In this document: positions 43,935 through 58,469 of the stretch, one piece after another
How the letters are laid out: each line of letters starts with the position of its first letter
Numbering within the stretch: the first letter of the stretch is position 1
Assembly (NCBI RefSeq): GCF_016859285.1
Contig: NC_053415.1
Coordinates: forward strand, 27,624,001-27,688,000
Length of the DNA: 64,000 nucleotides
Direction: 5' to 3'
From: Xiphias gladius
Lineage: Eukaryota; Chordata; Actinopteri; Istiophoriformes; Xiphiidae
The notes under the pieces: generated by a model
Seen by the model: only the letters and a program-made list of their open reading frames with translations
Told to the model about the DNA's origin: nothing
The model's database searches: none
Program-made: the position numbers and the translations under genes

Positions 43935-46900
43935 GTAAGACAGAGCAGATAGCGAGGATGAGGATGAGGATGATAGTGATGATGATGGTGGGGGTGGGGG
44001 ACATGCTCGGCTGGGGAAACGAGGTTTCTGCCCCTCAAGGCAACATTTTACCGTTACTCCATTTACTCTGGATACTGTAACTAAGTACTTTTACACAAGT
44101 GAATACACCTAAGTACAACTTCGAGGTACTCGTACTGTACTTCTACTGCCCCTCAGTCATTTGGCAGCTCTAGCTATTGGACGGTTTCACATTAAAGTCA
44201 CTTTAAGGCCCCGACGGAGAGCGGACTCCACCTGGGCCCTGGAGCGAGCCTCGGAGGTCTCCGAGTTGCTTTCAGCTCCAACACGGAGACATTTGCCTCC
44301 AAATTCTCACATGGTTTCAATTTAATCATTGTGATTTAAAGAGGCCAAAGTAAAAAAAAATCCAAAAAAATCACATATTTCAAAATTAGACAAAAGTCCA
44401 AAACTGTGAACGGAAGTTAGGGCTGCAGAACTTCCATCAGGTTCACCTGGTGACCCTGGGGAGGGGCCCGACCCCCAGGTTGGGAACCAGCGGACTGAAC
44501 TAAAAGCAGCTCCAGCAGTAAAACGCTGCCGAAGCCTCCGTGACTCTGGATCAATGATCTGAGAATCAGAGACCAGTCACAGGAGACAGGTCCCAGCACA
44601 ATGAAGTACTTTTACTGTGATACTGGAACTACAGGAAGTATCTTTACTGTGATACTGTGACTACAGGAAGTATCTTTACTGTGATACTGTGACTACAGGA
44701 AGTACTTTTACTGTGATACTCAGTTACCACTAGTCGATACTACTTCTACACACAGGAAGGATTTTTCACGCAGGAGTTCTACTGGGAACAGAGTATTTTC
44801 TACATGGCTGTATTGGTGTGGTGAAGTGAGGGTCTTGAATTCTTCTTCCACTACTCTCTAGTTTTCAGTTGACCTGTTGGATGATTAAACACATATTTGT
44901 ATTTTTAAAAAAGCCTTTGCAGCAGAACTGGATGCCAAACAGTCCAAAACCAGCCCCTACACATTGTGCCATGGCGTTAATAATTAAGGGGGTTAACCCG
45001 TGAATTTAAGGTGCGTTTAATCAGTCGTCCCATTAATAAAACTGAGCCGCCCCAAGTGAGTTAATGGAGCCTGGGGTCGTACTAAGTCCTGGGTTCACAG
45101 GTTAAGAGATAATTAAGGATTTCTGAAACTGTTATTGAGAGAAGCTTGTCCACTACTGCCATTACTTCAACTGTACATGGTTTATATTGTGTGGGGCCTT
45201 TGATATCACTATTACATTCCTATCATACGTCCATAAGTTTCCCGTTGTTGTTTCCTGCTGTATTCAAACAGTATCTGTTTGAAAAGATAAGGATACTGGC
45301 AACCTGCTCTTATTCGTTGCTTTTATTTTGTTCCTAGGATTAGACCTTCCTCACCAGATCCGCTAAAGCACTTTTGCAGTGTCCATGGTTCACAATAGTG
45401 AGTTTACAATGTACTTTTGAGGTTTTATCGTGTGTCATGGCAAATATTTGGCCCATTGCACACGCCGACGAGATCTATGCTGTGTATCAGCAGACATCAA
45501 AAATATAATGAGATATGGGCCGGATTTACAAAACCAAAAGAAAAATATCAACCGCAACATTGCGTGTACGTGTAAATAATTTCATGTAACGCGTTAATGT
45601 GCATCGTTTCATAAAGTCTGTGCCCTGTGAGAAGAGGAAGAAAAACAGATGCTGTAAGCCTGAAGGTTTATCACACTGTGGAACAAGAGCCCCCTTTTAC
45701 AGACGTGGCGGCAGTTCACAGCATTAGATAACATGAAACCAAATAAAAGTAAACAATACTGCAATCAGAACAATATCCCACACCTGTGGATAAAAAAGGT
45801 TCAAAAATAATTATAGCAGAAATAACCATCATTACATGATTTCAGTAAGAATAAAACATAACTTGTAAGTAAGACTCAGAGCATCTTTGTGCATTGTTAA
45901 TGTTTAAAAAGTTTCATATAGTTTCATTTCTGTTTCATATATACTGTGGGGTTTCTAGTAAAACACATTCAGATGTAGTGAAAGGTTACCGGAGCTGTAG
46001 TTTCCCTGTTGTTTTAGTCTCGTTCCACTGACTGTGCTCTGTGACAGCCTGAAAAGCAGACTCAATAAATCAATAAAACGGACTCAGTCTAAATGAGCCA
46101 GTGTCCGATAAACAGCGCTGTGTCTAAGAGCCAAGGCCCCTTGAAGCGTAAACGGTTAACATTTTCTTTGTTTCCGCGTGAATTGTAATCCTCTGAACGG
46201 CCCTTTTGCTTTCCAGCCAAGTTGGGAAGATAAATCCTTTTTTCGCTCTGCAAGGAAAACCAAGCTGGTGCGAACAAAGACGTTCTTTATTACTAACAGC
46301 TCTGTTGTGAACGCAGATAAAAGCTGTCAACCCACAACGTCACTGCATTTGGCCAAATCTTGTTTTATATCTCACAGCAGCACTTGTGTTCTATGTACAG
46401 GAGCTGCAGACGGGTGATAAATTCAGAAACAACATAGAGTGTCTCCGTAGCCTGGAGTCCTCTGGAGCGATTCAGTTTCTTTCAATAATCAGTTTATCAA
46501 CTTATAGTTTCAGCTCTGATTTTTATTCACAATATCCTTCTTTTCAGCGAGTAAGTTCAGGTGCAGTCGCCCCGGTATTCTCTCAGGACGATACATGGTG
46601 GAGGAGCCCACAAACAGGCAGAGCTGTGGCTAAGCGCTAATTGGCAACTGTTTTGGTAGTTGATTAAACATTTGAGTAATTTTTCAAGCCAAAATGTCAA
46701 ACATTCTCTGTTTCAAGCTGCTCAGATGTACGTTTTCTCAGCTTTTCTTCTACTTCATGTAGTAAATGAGACGTTTGAGAAAAAATTACACAAATTGAAG
46801 ACGTCCTTTTTGTTGTCATTTTCCACAACCTTTTGTTGCTTAATCGACCAAACGAACAGTCGAGGAAGTAATCAGTAGATTAATCAATAGTGAAAATCGT

Positions 46901-49186
46901 TAGTTAGTTCATTAGTTAGTCGCCACAGTCTGACAAAATGACCGGCCTGGACACAGAGGCAACACATTTACAACAGAAACTCTGCATTGCAAAAGGGGGG
47001 ACATGAATCATGTGGGCCAGTCTGGGAAGGTGTAATGAAAGATGCTGTCGTGTTGCATTGTGGGAATTGTAGTATCCAGTGTTGTTGGAGTTTGGTCCAT
47101 ATTAGGCAGTAAAAGTTTGTTTATATGTCAATATGAAGGCGTACAGCTACAGACTTCCACACATCTGCAGGAGAAAACGAAAAGAAGGGCTCTTTTGTTG
47201 TGTTTGGCAAGAAAAGGTCAAAACCTAAAATGGTGTGTGCGGCCGCTTAATGAGAAGAGGGCCAAGAATGGGAATACATTACACGGGCCGACGTGAGAGG
47301 CGTTGACAAGGAGATGCATCATACTTTCTGTGGCGCATGGGGTCACACATTATGGACAGTACGCAGACCTTGGCTACCAGGGCACATGAGGAAATGCAGA
47401 TCACATGGACCCACACAGACCCTTGCGGCCTGCGTGCATGACTCGGGCTTAAAAGTCAGGATGTCTCAGACTCTGCTGCTTCAATGTTGACCATGCTCTC
47501 TTGCAAGTCCCCCAACTATATGAATGTGTAAGGCTAGATTGCTGAAGCACCACTTTAAAATAATTCTCTGATCCTCGTCTCCTCTCCTCAGGTCAGAGGT
47601 TCTGATAGGAGCTCCTCGGGCCAACACCTCGGCCTCCAGCAGCGTTGTGGAGAGGGGAGCGGTGTACAGCTGCTCCTGGAAGAGCTCTTCAAACTGCCAG
47701 GAGCTGCAGTTCGACAACTCAGGTACCGGTAGTTCTGATTAATCTTCCACACTTTAGGGCAGCCATGATGACGTGCTCGGAATAACCCAGCTTTGATTTG
47801 TTTAGGGTGTTTACAGGCAGCTTTGATACCCTGAGGCGGGGGCCCCAGTTCCCTGAATAAGCCCCCCCTGCCTCCCTCCCCTCTGCAGCAGTGGGTTTCT
47901 CGTGACGTAAAGCAAAGAAATCCTCGTAATCCTAATCGAAATTGAGCGTAACAGTGTCTGTAAATATTTTGCCTACATGCAGAATGGAATAGTCATAGTT
48001 AATTCAAATGTCTTTTTTTTCTCATTGGAAACTTTAATAGGTTCCTCTTTGTTACCACACAGAGGAATTAACCCAAGTTATTTTAGCCGTGTAAGTCGCC
48101 CGGTTCAGCACCTGTGAATCGCTGCCCAAATCTCAGACTTATTCAGCAGCTGTACAGGTTGTTGTAACTCAGCTAGCCTGCTTCATCAGATCTGCTTCAT
48201 CCTGGGTGTGATCAGACACATCTGATGGTGACAACACGAGCTATCAATCCCATGAGTCTTATCAGATTTTGATTGGAACAGAGCTAAAGCCTGATTGGTG
48301 CTCGCTCGTAGTATGAAGCTATAGAGAAAGTATGTTATCAAGAAAACCTTAAGCGGCCATATTTACCTGATCAACAGGACGAAAATACAGTGCGTCAGTC
48401 GTTACTGTTTGGTTAGAGCAAAAAATGAATTGGCCTGGACAATTTATCGGTCTAGCTCCGCTGACTAGTCCGTCCCAGTTCGAATCAGAATCCTTACGAC
48501 TTCGGTCCTGCCTGATTTGACGACGCGTGTCGTTACCGCGGTATCAGCAGGTGGTTTAATACAACAGCAGACACCTTCTGAGCAGCTACTTCGTCAGAAA
48601 CCCACCATTAGAGCAGCCGGTGCATCTGTTTCCAGAGCAGCCAAACAGACTCAGGTTGTTTCAATGAAGACGTCAGTCAGCGGTGATCACGAGCTCCGTC
48701 TGATTTCGTGCCGCGCACAGCCAGTAGTTTTCCCCTCAGCAGCGGGACACGGTCCGAGGAGCTGGTTCTGGTGCTGAGGAGATGTCAACAGCTCGCTGTG
48801 CCTGCTCTCCACTCTTCATCACTCTCTCGCAAACATTAAACTTTAATACATTAAACTGTGATCCACAGACAAGAAATGCAGAAAATAGCCATCGTCTCTT
48901 TTTGAAGTTACATTTTTGCGTCTGCGGTCACCACTAACCACAGAGGAAATGATGTCGCTTTTCCTTCGGCCGCTACACATTAAAAGCCCCCCCCGTGTTT
49001 TGCCGGTCTTAGTCTTTTAATGTGAAGCAGCAGCAGCAGGAAGTGTTGCGTTAGCGTGACAGTAACTTAATCCAGCTGTGATCCAGATGTAGGAGAGTGA
49101 GCGGTAAACAGTGAGGCTGATATCCATCATATTAAAGTACAGACAGTAACACTGGATTACAGGCTGCGTCACTTCCTGTCAATCCC

Positions 49187-49241
<55 letters not shown>

Positions 49242-52200
49242 GTGGGGTGGGGTGGGGAAGGGTTGGAGGGTTAATGACTCTGACTCACTCAGTGTTGGTC
49301 TGTGGTATATTCTGGATGTCTAACCATGATGCACCACAGGCTTTTGTTCCTGCTGGGTTTTTAATCTGAATCCAGTGAGGGGATGATGGAGTCTGTGGCT
49401 GGATGGAAACTATTGTATATAAAAATAATATTGAGTATATCAAAAAACATGGGTTGAGTCCATGAAAATCTTAAGGATTATAACTTTGAGTATAAAAACA
49501 ATTGTCAAGATTTTATTTCAAAAAGCCCTTTTCAAAATGACTTATAAACTAAAAAGCTGCTTTGGAGGAGTAGCCAATAAGTAGCCAGAACACCGATGGG
49601 ACCGTTGGTCACTGAAAGCCAGTGATCTTTTTCATCTCTCAGTTTGCAGTAACAGGGAAGTATTGATGGGGTAATAAGGGCTCAGCTCAGCCTGCTGCTG
49701 TTGTCTCATGTCAGGACACATTCAGGAATGTGTTGCGAATGTGTTGTTTCATGTTCTTGGAAGAACAAAAATGAAATGAAACAGGAGCAGAGGACTGCTC
49801 TGTCATCACAAGACTGGGTTGAATGAAGTTTACAGCCCCCCACTCTCTTGCTCCCGCGTTGCTCTGTGTACTTTGAGGCAGTTAAAAAAGAAAAAGTGCA
49901 GTGAGATGCAAATGCGAGTCGACTCAGGGTCCTCTCGACTGATGCAACGACTTTTAGTGGGCAGCCCCACACAGGAGTTGGTGGAGACCAAACAAAGAGC
50001 TTAAAGAGAGTGCAATGTTAGACTTTTGATTAGTCAACACGTCTAAACTATTGCTAATGTTTCCCGTTCAGACTTAAAAGGGGATAACATGTAAGTGTTG
50101 TGTTTACAGCTTTTTTCCAATGTGGCTAAATAAAAAAAGTTATTGCAGGTTTAAACAGATAAAAAAGTGGACCACATTTTTCCAAATGACCTTCGTGTTG
50201 CTGAAGGTGAGACCGTGTAACTCTCAAAAGAAAAAAATAACAAGTTTCTCCTCTCATACAGTCAAAGTTCAGTTCATAAGAAATGAAACTCAGCTCTGTG
50301 TTCAGTTCAGTACACTAGGGGATTTTGCTGCTAGAGCCGTACTTGGTCTGGTTAACCAGGAGCTTATGGTAACTAAAGTCTAGGGTAGTTTTATGACTTT
50401 ATGACTCTTCTCTACTTGTGCTGCTTTTATGTTTGGGCATGTATCAGTATCCTCTAACGTCACTTGTGGCCACAGCGGCTGCCGTTCAGCAACCGTTATG
50501 TAGTATCACTTTAAAGTTATGACTTTATAGGCCTTAAAAACCAAATGTCTCAACAAGGAGAGCTCTCATCAGCTAAAGAACCAACAACATGTTTTTATTT
50601 CTGCCTTGGTAAAAATTTTTATTTCCTCATATTTTTCAATTGTCACTGACTGTTAAGTCTGTTTCCTGTGTGACAAGGCACAGCAGTTTAAAAAACTGTG
50701 TGGAGACAAAGCAGGATATTTACGATAACCATGTACCAGCAGCCATTTACATCTTACCTAATCAAAACACTAAATTAATTGTGCGTAAATGAGACAGTAA
50801 CTGAGACTGTCAGTCAGTGTGTACAATACCCTAACACAGATCACATGGTCATGGAAAGTTTAGGTTTGTTGTGCATCCCCAGGTCGAGTCCAGCTGTGGA
50901 CCTTTGCTGCATGTCTTCTGCCTCTCTCGCCTCCTCAAGTTTCCCATCTTTATCTCTGCCGCAACTGTCAAATGAAGGCAAAATGCCAAAACCCCCCCCA
51001 AAAAACACAAAAACGAAAAATAACTTCAAACTAAATTTTAGTGGAGATCCCGAAGTTGTGCCACACATCTTGATAAATATAGCAATATGTGATATTAAGA
51101 TATTTTGACCTTGTATTTTCCCAAGAAGGATTATTTTAATCTCCTTTTATGGGAAAGTGCTAATATTAACTGCAGATATATAAAAAACTGAAAGAAGTTT
51201 TAAAGATAAAAGATGAAAATTTGGTGGAAAAAAAGTGTAAAATAGCAGAGATGTTGATTTTTGAAAATTAAAAATTCTTTGTTCAGTTAAAAAAATTTTT
51301 TTTTTTAATTAATTTGATAACTGTAAAATGTTCAGCGATAACTGTTGCAAATGATCCTGAGGGGTTTCTTGGATGTTCAGTACAAATGTCAAACCAATCC
51401 AGTGAAAATCAAGCAACTGGTGAGGCTGGGAATACAAAGAATCACAGGGATGATGAAATTTAGCTCAGAGGGACAAACGTCCAAAAATTCCTGGCGGAGC
51501 TAGAGGATTTTGCACGAGTTTAATAGAAGTCTGCAAATGACGTTTTTTGCCTTCATCCCGTCCTTCATTGTCTCACACTGGGACACTTGATCCCGCGTGG
51601 TTGTTTACATCGTAAAAACACCCCCAGTGGCAGCTTTATTAGGTACACCTCTACGATCTGTTGCAATTCAATACGACAGCTTTGCCGTAAATACAGTTTA
51701 CAATGTTCAGTTTTTGTGGACTCAGATGTCCTTTAATTACATGTTTATCTCTGAGGCCAGAGTTTTGCTGGACTACATCATACTGAGAGGTGTTCTGAAT
51801 ATAATGCAGTCCAGTACAGTGAGCTGAGCGCTAGAACACCGAGTTGAATTAACACAGTGTCTAAGAAGACATAAAAGTAGACTTTGTGGCAGAACAAGCG
51901 TAACGGATGACATTCGATGTTCACGTGTTCCTAATAAAGCGAGCACCGAGTCAGTAGAGCTCAGAACGCCCCAGAGTTACTGCTGGTTTATCTGTCTCTC
52001 AGTCACGCTGGGTGTGGACACAATGCCTCATGATTAGGATTTAACTGAGATAATCAGCTGGTGGGGACACGGTGTATGAAAGGTGTTATTTCAACAAATG
52101 CCCAATCTCAGTGCTTCAGATGACAGACATGACTCTTGACTTTCATAACCAGCCCTTTTTATACGATTAACTTCTCCGCCAGCTGGCATTTTTAAGAGCG

Positions 52201-54147
52201 GGCGTTATTGTTTTGTAATCGGATGGTTTCTTTTGTGAGAGCACGAACGGAGTCTTGTGTCTTGTTGAAACTGAGTTCAGACAAAAATGCAGTGAAACGG
52301 GTGAAATCAACAGGCAGAGGAGAGAAGAGACGAGCCAGGTGCTTTATACAGAGATTAATATGATATGATGTAGCTTACGTTTTCCCCTCTGGGCCACTCA
52401 GGTCATGTAGCAACAACTGATTGATGCCCGCATGATGATGATGATGATGACGATGATGACGATGATAACTTGGCCCAAAGGGACAAATAAGGTTGTTCTT
52501 TTTTTTTTTGACATGTTCAAACCGGTACAGATTCAGAAACTATGCCCTCCCTTCCCCGTTGTGCTACATGTGAAGAAGTAGTAGAACTAGAGTGGCAACC
52601 AAGTGTTATTTTCATCAATATGCAGATTGTTTTTTTCAATTAATTAATCATTAGTTTTATAGATTAAAAAGCCAGAAATAGGGAAAAGTGCCTGTTACCA
52701 TTCCCACTGACAAAGGTGACATCTTCAGTTGTCTTTTTTGTCTGACCAACAGTCTAAAACCCAGAGAGATTCGGTTCACTATCAAGTCGTCACGCCCAAA
52801 AAATGCATGAAATCCTGACGTTTGAGTAGCTAAAGACAGCAAACATTCGGCATTTATGCTTAATAAACGTCTGACGCGATTATTCAGTTTTCAAAATGGC
52901 TGGTAATTTATTTTGTCTTGATGGACTAATCGACTAATCGTTGGCGCTCTAAACAGAACTGCGTCTTGTTTAACCCTTGGAAACACTGAAATATACTGAG
53001 CAAACGGGAGACAACATTAAAGACTAGAAACTAGAAGACAACAAAGAAAAATCTTTGAGAAACACATTTGTTGAACAAACGAGGGAGGTGCTGGAAGACT
53101 AAAAGTGAACTTTGAATCCCAGCAGACAGAGCAGTGTGTGTTTGCGTTTGTGGGACTGTGACTTGGGTCGAGGCTGGTTGGTATTCTGCGGAAGACCTCG
53201 GCCACGAAAGTAGGAAGTAACAAACACGCGGTGCTGCTCTGCCCCCTTTTAAATACACAACATAGACACCATGGCCCGAATACCGTGCGCACAGTGGAAC
53301 ATACTGTAAGCCCTTTGCAGACATGGAGTCACGGAATGTCAATCATAAATGGGTTTTCATGATTCAGACACAAGTGACTTTTATAATGTCAGAGTTCCTC
53401 AAGGCTTCATTCAGACATGACAGAAAGAGAGAGAACAAAAGAAGAAGAGTTTGTCTTTTTCTCAGGCTGCAGCGCTGACAGGTTTTTTTGTTGTCAAGTT
53501 TTAATTAATGACCATTTTGAGTACGAGGGACAGATGCCGCCGCTTCTCCCACTAATCCTCCGCTATATTTGCATCGGTTTCGTCATTTAAGTTATTAGAG
53601 AGTGGATTCTGGGTTCAAACCTCCCGTCCGTTTGGGTCCTTCCCGAGCAGAGCGTCTTCTCCCCGTGCCCTTCTCCCTCTACTGTTAAACACATGACACA
53701 ACCCTGATATGGGTTCCCTGGATGGTTTTTCTCTTTTCATTCTGACTAGGAAACACACAGAGTGGGGCATTTTACAGTTAAAAAACCCCTCATCAGTGCT
53801 GTCCGGTCATGTAATGGTGACACAGTTTCAAAAATGACATCAAACCTGGTCTGCACTGCAGGTCCTTGCCTTCATGCTGTGAACTGTTCCAGGCCTGTTA
53901 TGCCCATAAAAGGTGAATTTGTCTCGCAGAGCTTCGAAAAATCTTCGCGAGCGCGCCGTTTGCACAGGATGTTTACCTTTCAGCGGCGTTCAGCTCGTAC
54001 CCTGACATTATAACCGGCTCTCCTGGCCTGCTGAAGCGCCTTTGAGCAGGGCACTGGGACCCTGCGGGCACCGATGGAAGCTGAAACTGTACACTGATGT
54101 TGTTCGCTCTGACTGTAATGGTGTTAGTGAGTGGCCTAGTTATGTTG

Positions 54148-54197
<50 letters not shown>

Positions 54198-54245
54198 CTC
54201 CACAATAGAAGCCTTTGTTGTGGATTTGACCTACGTGATCGCTGG

Positions 54246-54316
<71 letters not shown>

Positions 54317-57300
54317 GTGGGGAAGGGTTGGAGGGTTAATGACTCTGACTCAGTGTTGGTCTGTGATATATTCTGGATGTCTAACCATGATGCACCACAG
54401 GCTTTTGTTCCTGCTGGGTTTTTTATTTTCTTTCAGAAATGTGACTCGTCCAGTCATGGTGCACTATATATTTAGACATTTAAGGATTTATTTTTCTAGG
54501 ACGTGAGTGGGAAACAGGATATAAGTATAACTCAGGCCCCCTACATTGTGATTTGACCACCATCGTTCAGAGTGGGTTCTGTGTTTAGAACTTGTTTCGT
54601 GTCCGTCCCGTTAGATCACTGTCAATTAAATATCTCTGGGTTCTGGACTGTTGGTCGGACAAAACCAGAGATTTGAGGACATCCCTCTAGCAAACTGTAG
54701 GGGACATGTTTTCACTATTTTTTACATTTTGTAGATTAAAGAATTGATTAAAATAAAAAAGCAATAGAATCAGTGCTAATTAGCAGATGTTAGCATGCTA
54801 TCGTGCAAAGGCAAGATGGCAACAGTGGTAAAAATGGACAAACGCTTATGATGAACACTTGACGGCTTAATGTTCAGGAGAAGTGTGCACGTCTGACATG
54901 TCTGTAGCTCACTTCTAATCTCTGCTCAGGCAACACCTACCGGTACATTTCATATCATAAAAGTTCACTCGCAACGTCACATGTCGACCTTGATTCTCAC
55001 ACCATTCTCACATGAATAAACGACGGCGCGCCACTCACACCTCTGACACGATGATGCTGACGACATGCTACGGCCAAACACGTTCACTCTGACGCCGCTC
55101 GGGCCGATATTTACATTTACTTCACGGCCACCGTTAAGGATCAGAAAACACGTTTTAGACCTGTGCGCTCTTATTCGTGTTTCAGTCACACTGTCAAATT
55201 AACTCATGTCTTTGGTTAAGGAACAGGCAACAGAGAGAGACAGAGTCTGTTGTCATGGTTACAGTGCTGCTAAGACGGTAACTAGCTGGCAGAAAACCCC
55301 TGGCATCATGGATGGCCGACTGACCAGCGTAATCACAGATCAGGGATTAAATATCTGATTTATCGCCAAACAGGGGAAATGAATCCTATTGTACTTTATC
55401 CACAACGTCTGTCTGATGGGAACCAAAACCTTCTAGCCGCTGTTTCTTCAGCCAGACATACTGTGCCTCTGAGAATTAGAGGACTTGAAATTCAACAGCC
55501 AACATTTGTCAGCAGGCTGGGGTTTCCCGCCCCAGTGGGAAAATCCCAAACATTTCCTCGCTGTCTAGGTACATTATTCCCAGACCAGGCTTAAACATTT
55601 ATGGGCTTCCTATCGACATATTGTGTCAGATGTGTGTGAGACTCCTCCTTTTGTTTCAGCGACCACACGGAGCTCTGTGGTGTTTTCTGCTCCGAGTTCA
55701 GCGTAACTGGAGCCAACTGGCACCAGGCTGAGAGCAGGGCCGGGCCGGCTGCTGGCGGTCTCTTCCTCACATTAACACTGTATTACTTGTTAGCATACGT
55801 ACGTGTATATAAAGGACAGTACGTGTACGTGGTGTACGCGATGCATTACTGTGGTTTTGATTTCATCGTTGTTCATTGGGTTTATATTTAACTCTCCTGA
55901 ACTTTATGAACTGTGTGTTTGACTCCAACTTTGCGAGAGGAATTCCGATAGCTGTTACAGAACCAACTTGTCAAAAAAGTCGGTCAGTGTCCAGTGGTGA
56001 AAAGTAACTACGTACGTTTACTCAAGTACTTACTTGAGTACAGTTTTAAAGTATTTATACGTGAGTATTTCTGCCACTCGACTACAGTTCGGATAGAAAT
56101 GTTGTACTTTTTACTGCACCGCATTTATTTGCCAACTGATGCCGCTGGTTAAATTGCAGATTCAGATCCACAATATAAAAATATAAATCACGATGTATTA
56201 TTATAGGTTATGATAAGATTAGACTTAATAATCATTGACAAGCTACTCAGCAGGGTATATTTAGTACTTCTCACATTAAACTCACATTATGTTTAACGTT
56301 TACACATTAATGCATCAATATTTCTGATCCAGTAGTAGATTTGTTCTCGGAGCCATTCACTTCATCAATGGACAGTTTCCACTGATGAAAAGTTGGTACA
56401 GTGCAGTACAGGGACTGCTTTTTGGGACTGTTTATTCATATCTTCCATTGCACTGTGGCTTCACTGTACTTTTTATTCTATGGCTTAATCTGTCTTATTC
56501 TGTTTTATCTTAACTTGTTGTAATTCCTTTATGTTTTACAGTATATAAAGTACTTTTAATTGCCTTGTTGTCGAAAGATGGGGTGCAAATAAATCTGCCT
56601 TGCCCGGCCTTACAATCCTATAGAGTCCAAATATTTAGAATAAGTATGATGGAGAAGAATAAAAACCAAAAGCCGTTTTAGTTCATTTTTTTCCTCTTCA
56701 AGTGTTGTTTCCAAAGTCTTATTTTTTGTGTGAAAAAGACTTTCCAGAACGGTTTTTCTTTTTAATTTAACATAATTTGAAATTTTAATTGTGGTTTTGT
56801 GTTAAAATTACATGAATATATTAGTAAATATCCATATCTGATAGATACGTTACATTGTTCTTAAAGTAATGTGTTTATAATAATAATAATGATGAACTTG
56901 AATTATGCAGCACTTTTCAAAACAGAAAGGGCTTTAGAATAAAAATCAAAACAGGACACAAATAAGAGCACAGAAGATTAAACGTGTTTAAGACAGCAAC
57001 TGAATAAAACACCAACGAAGTAATAGATAATTCACAAAGTCTGTCTAAGTCTGGACCTTGGAACAACAACCAGTGGCATCTGAGGATCTCAGGGGGCGGG
57101 AGGGGACATAAGGCAACAGAAGGTCATAAATATAACTTGGGTCGAGACCTCTCTGGGCTTAAAGAGAAGCAGTGCGATTTTGTAATCAAAACAAAGAGCA
57201 GCTGAAGCAAGGATCAGGGAAATGTGATCATGTTTCTTTGCACCGGTTAAAACCCTGGCAGCTGAGTTTCGAATGAGCTGTAAGCATGAGAGAGATTTTC

Positions 57301-58431
57301 TCCTGAGAGAGAGGGAGGGAGCAGGGAATTACAGTTGTCAAATAAACTGGTAATGAAGGTGTGGATGACAGTTTCCAGACTTTCAACTGACAGAAATGGT
57401 CGAATCTCTGGTTTAATGGTCTAGTGTTTATCAGACGTAGAAAACAGGAAGGAACCATTATCTAAGCTGAAGTTGCATTAAGAAAGGAAAACAAGACTCC
57501 CGCAGGTACTCTGTTACTGAGTTACTGAGAGGAAGTTCCGATCCTTGGGCTTCATACCTGTTGCAGCTGGCCTGTAGTCAGCAATACCTACAGGGAAACA
57601 CCTGCCTTTTAAGTAGCACCTGAACCAGTGCAGAGCACTGCCATGTATACCCACCTGGGTTTCAAGGCGGTTTTAACGGTATCATCATAACCCACCTCAA
57701 ATGAAAGGAAAAAAATCCCAAATTACTCTTTCATGCCTACGTTTGTTGGAAGGACGACAAATCCTTTCCAAAAATCGGGCTACTACTTTGATGATGTGGC
57801 AGGTTTGCGGCTCTGATATTTGGTGTCCGTCAAATCTGCCAACACTGCTGGTCCAGGATGGTTTTGGACTCTTATGATCCTAATACTGAAGTTCTCTGAT
57901 ATCTCAAAAACGTGCTGTTTTTGTGTCAGTTAAGTCAGTTAATAATAATTACACTAATTTCCCTCTTTGCAGATGACAGGAGGAATTCAGACGGGGCTCA
58001 GATGGAGTTTAAATCCAAGCAGTGGTTCGGAGCCTCGGTACGATCCGATGGAGAGCACATCCTGGTAAGAAGGACTGCACACACACACCTAATTCTGTAA
58101 TAGCTACATTAAATTGAGTTCAGCCATAGCATCAGCTGTTACGATGGATGCAAAATATTCATTCTGTGTAATTCCGGTAAAATTTGAAGAGATCGTAGAG
58201 AACCCAGAGGTTCTACAAAGGCTTTAATCCACCTTTTATATATTCAGCAGTTGTTCATAAAACTCCTTCCTCCACACTCACCTGCCAAGTGGTTAGTCGG
58301 TACATCTGTGTAGTTTGTTGAACAGCATTAACTATACCAGTTTCAAAAACACATAATTTACAGTATTTGTAAGACAAGACGATTGTTTCCCAGCCAGGGT
58401 CCTGGTGCTCCGAGTGGTTTGGGTTTTTATT

Positions 58432-58469
<38 letters not shown>

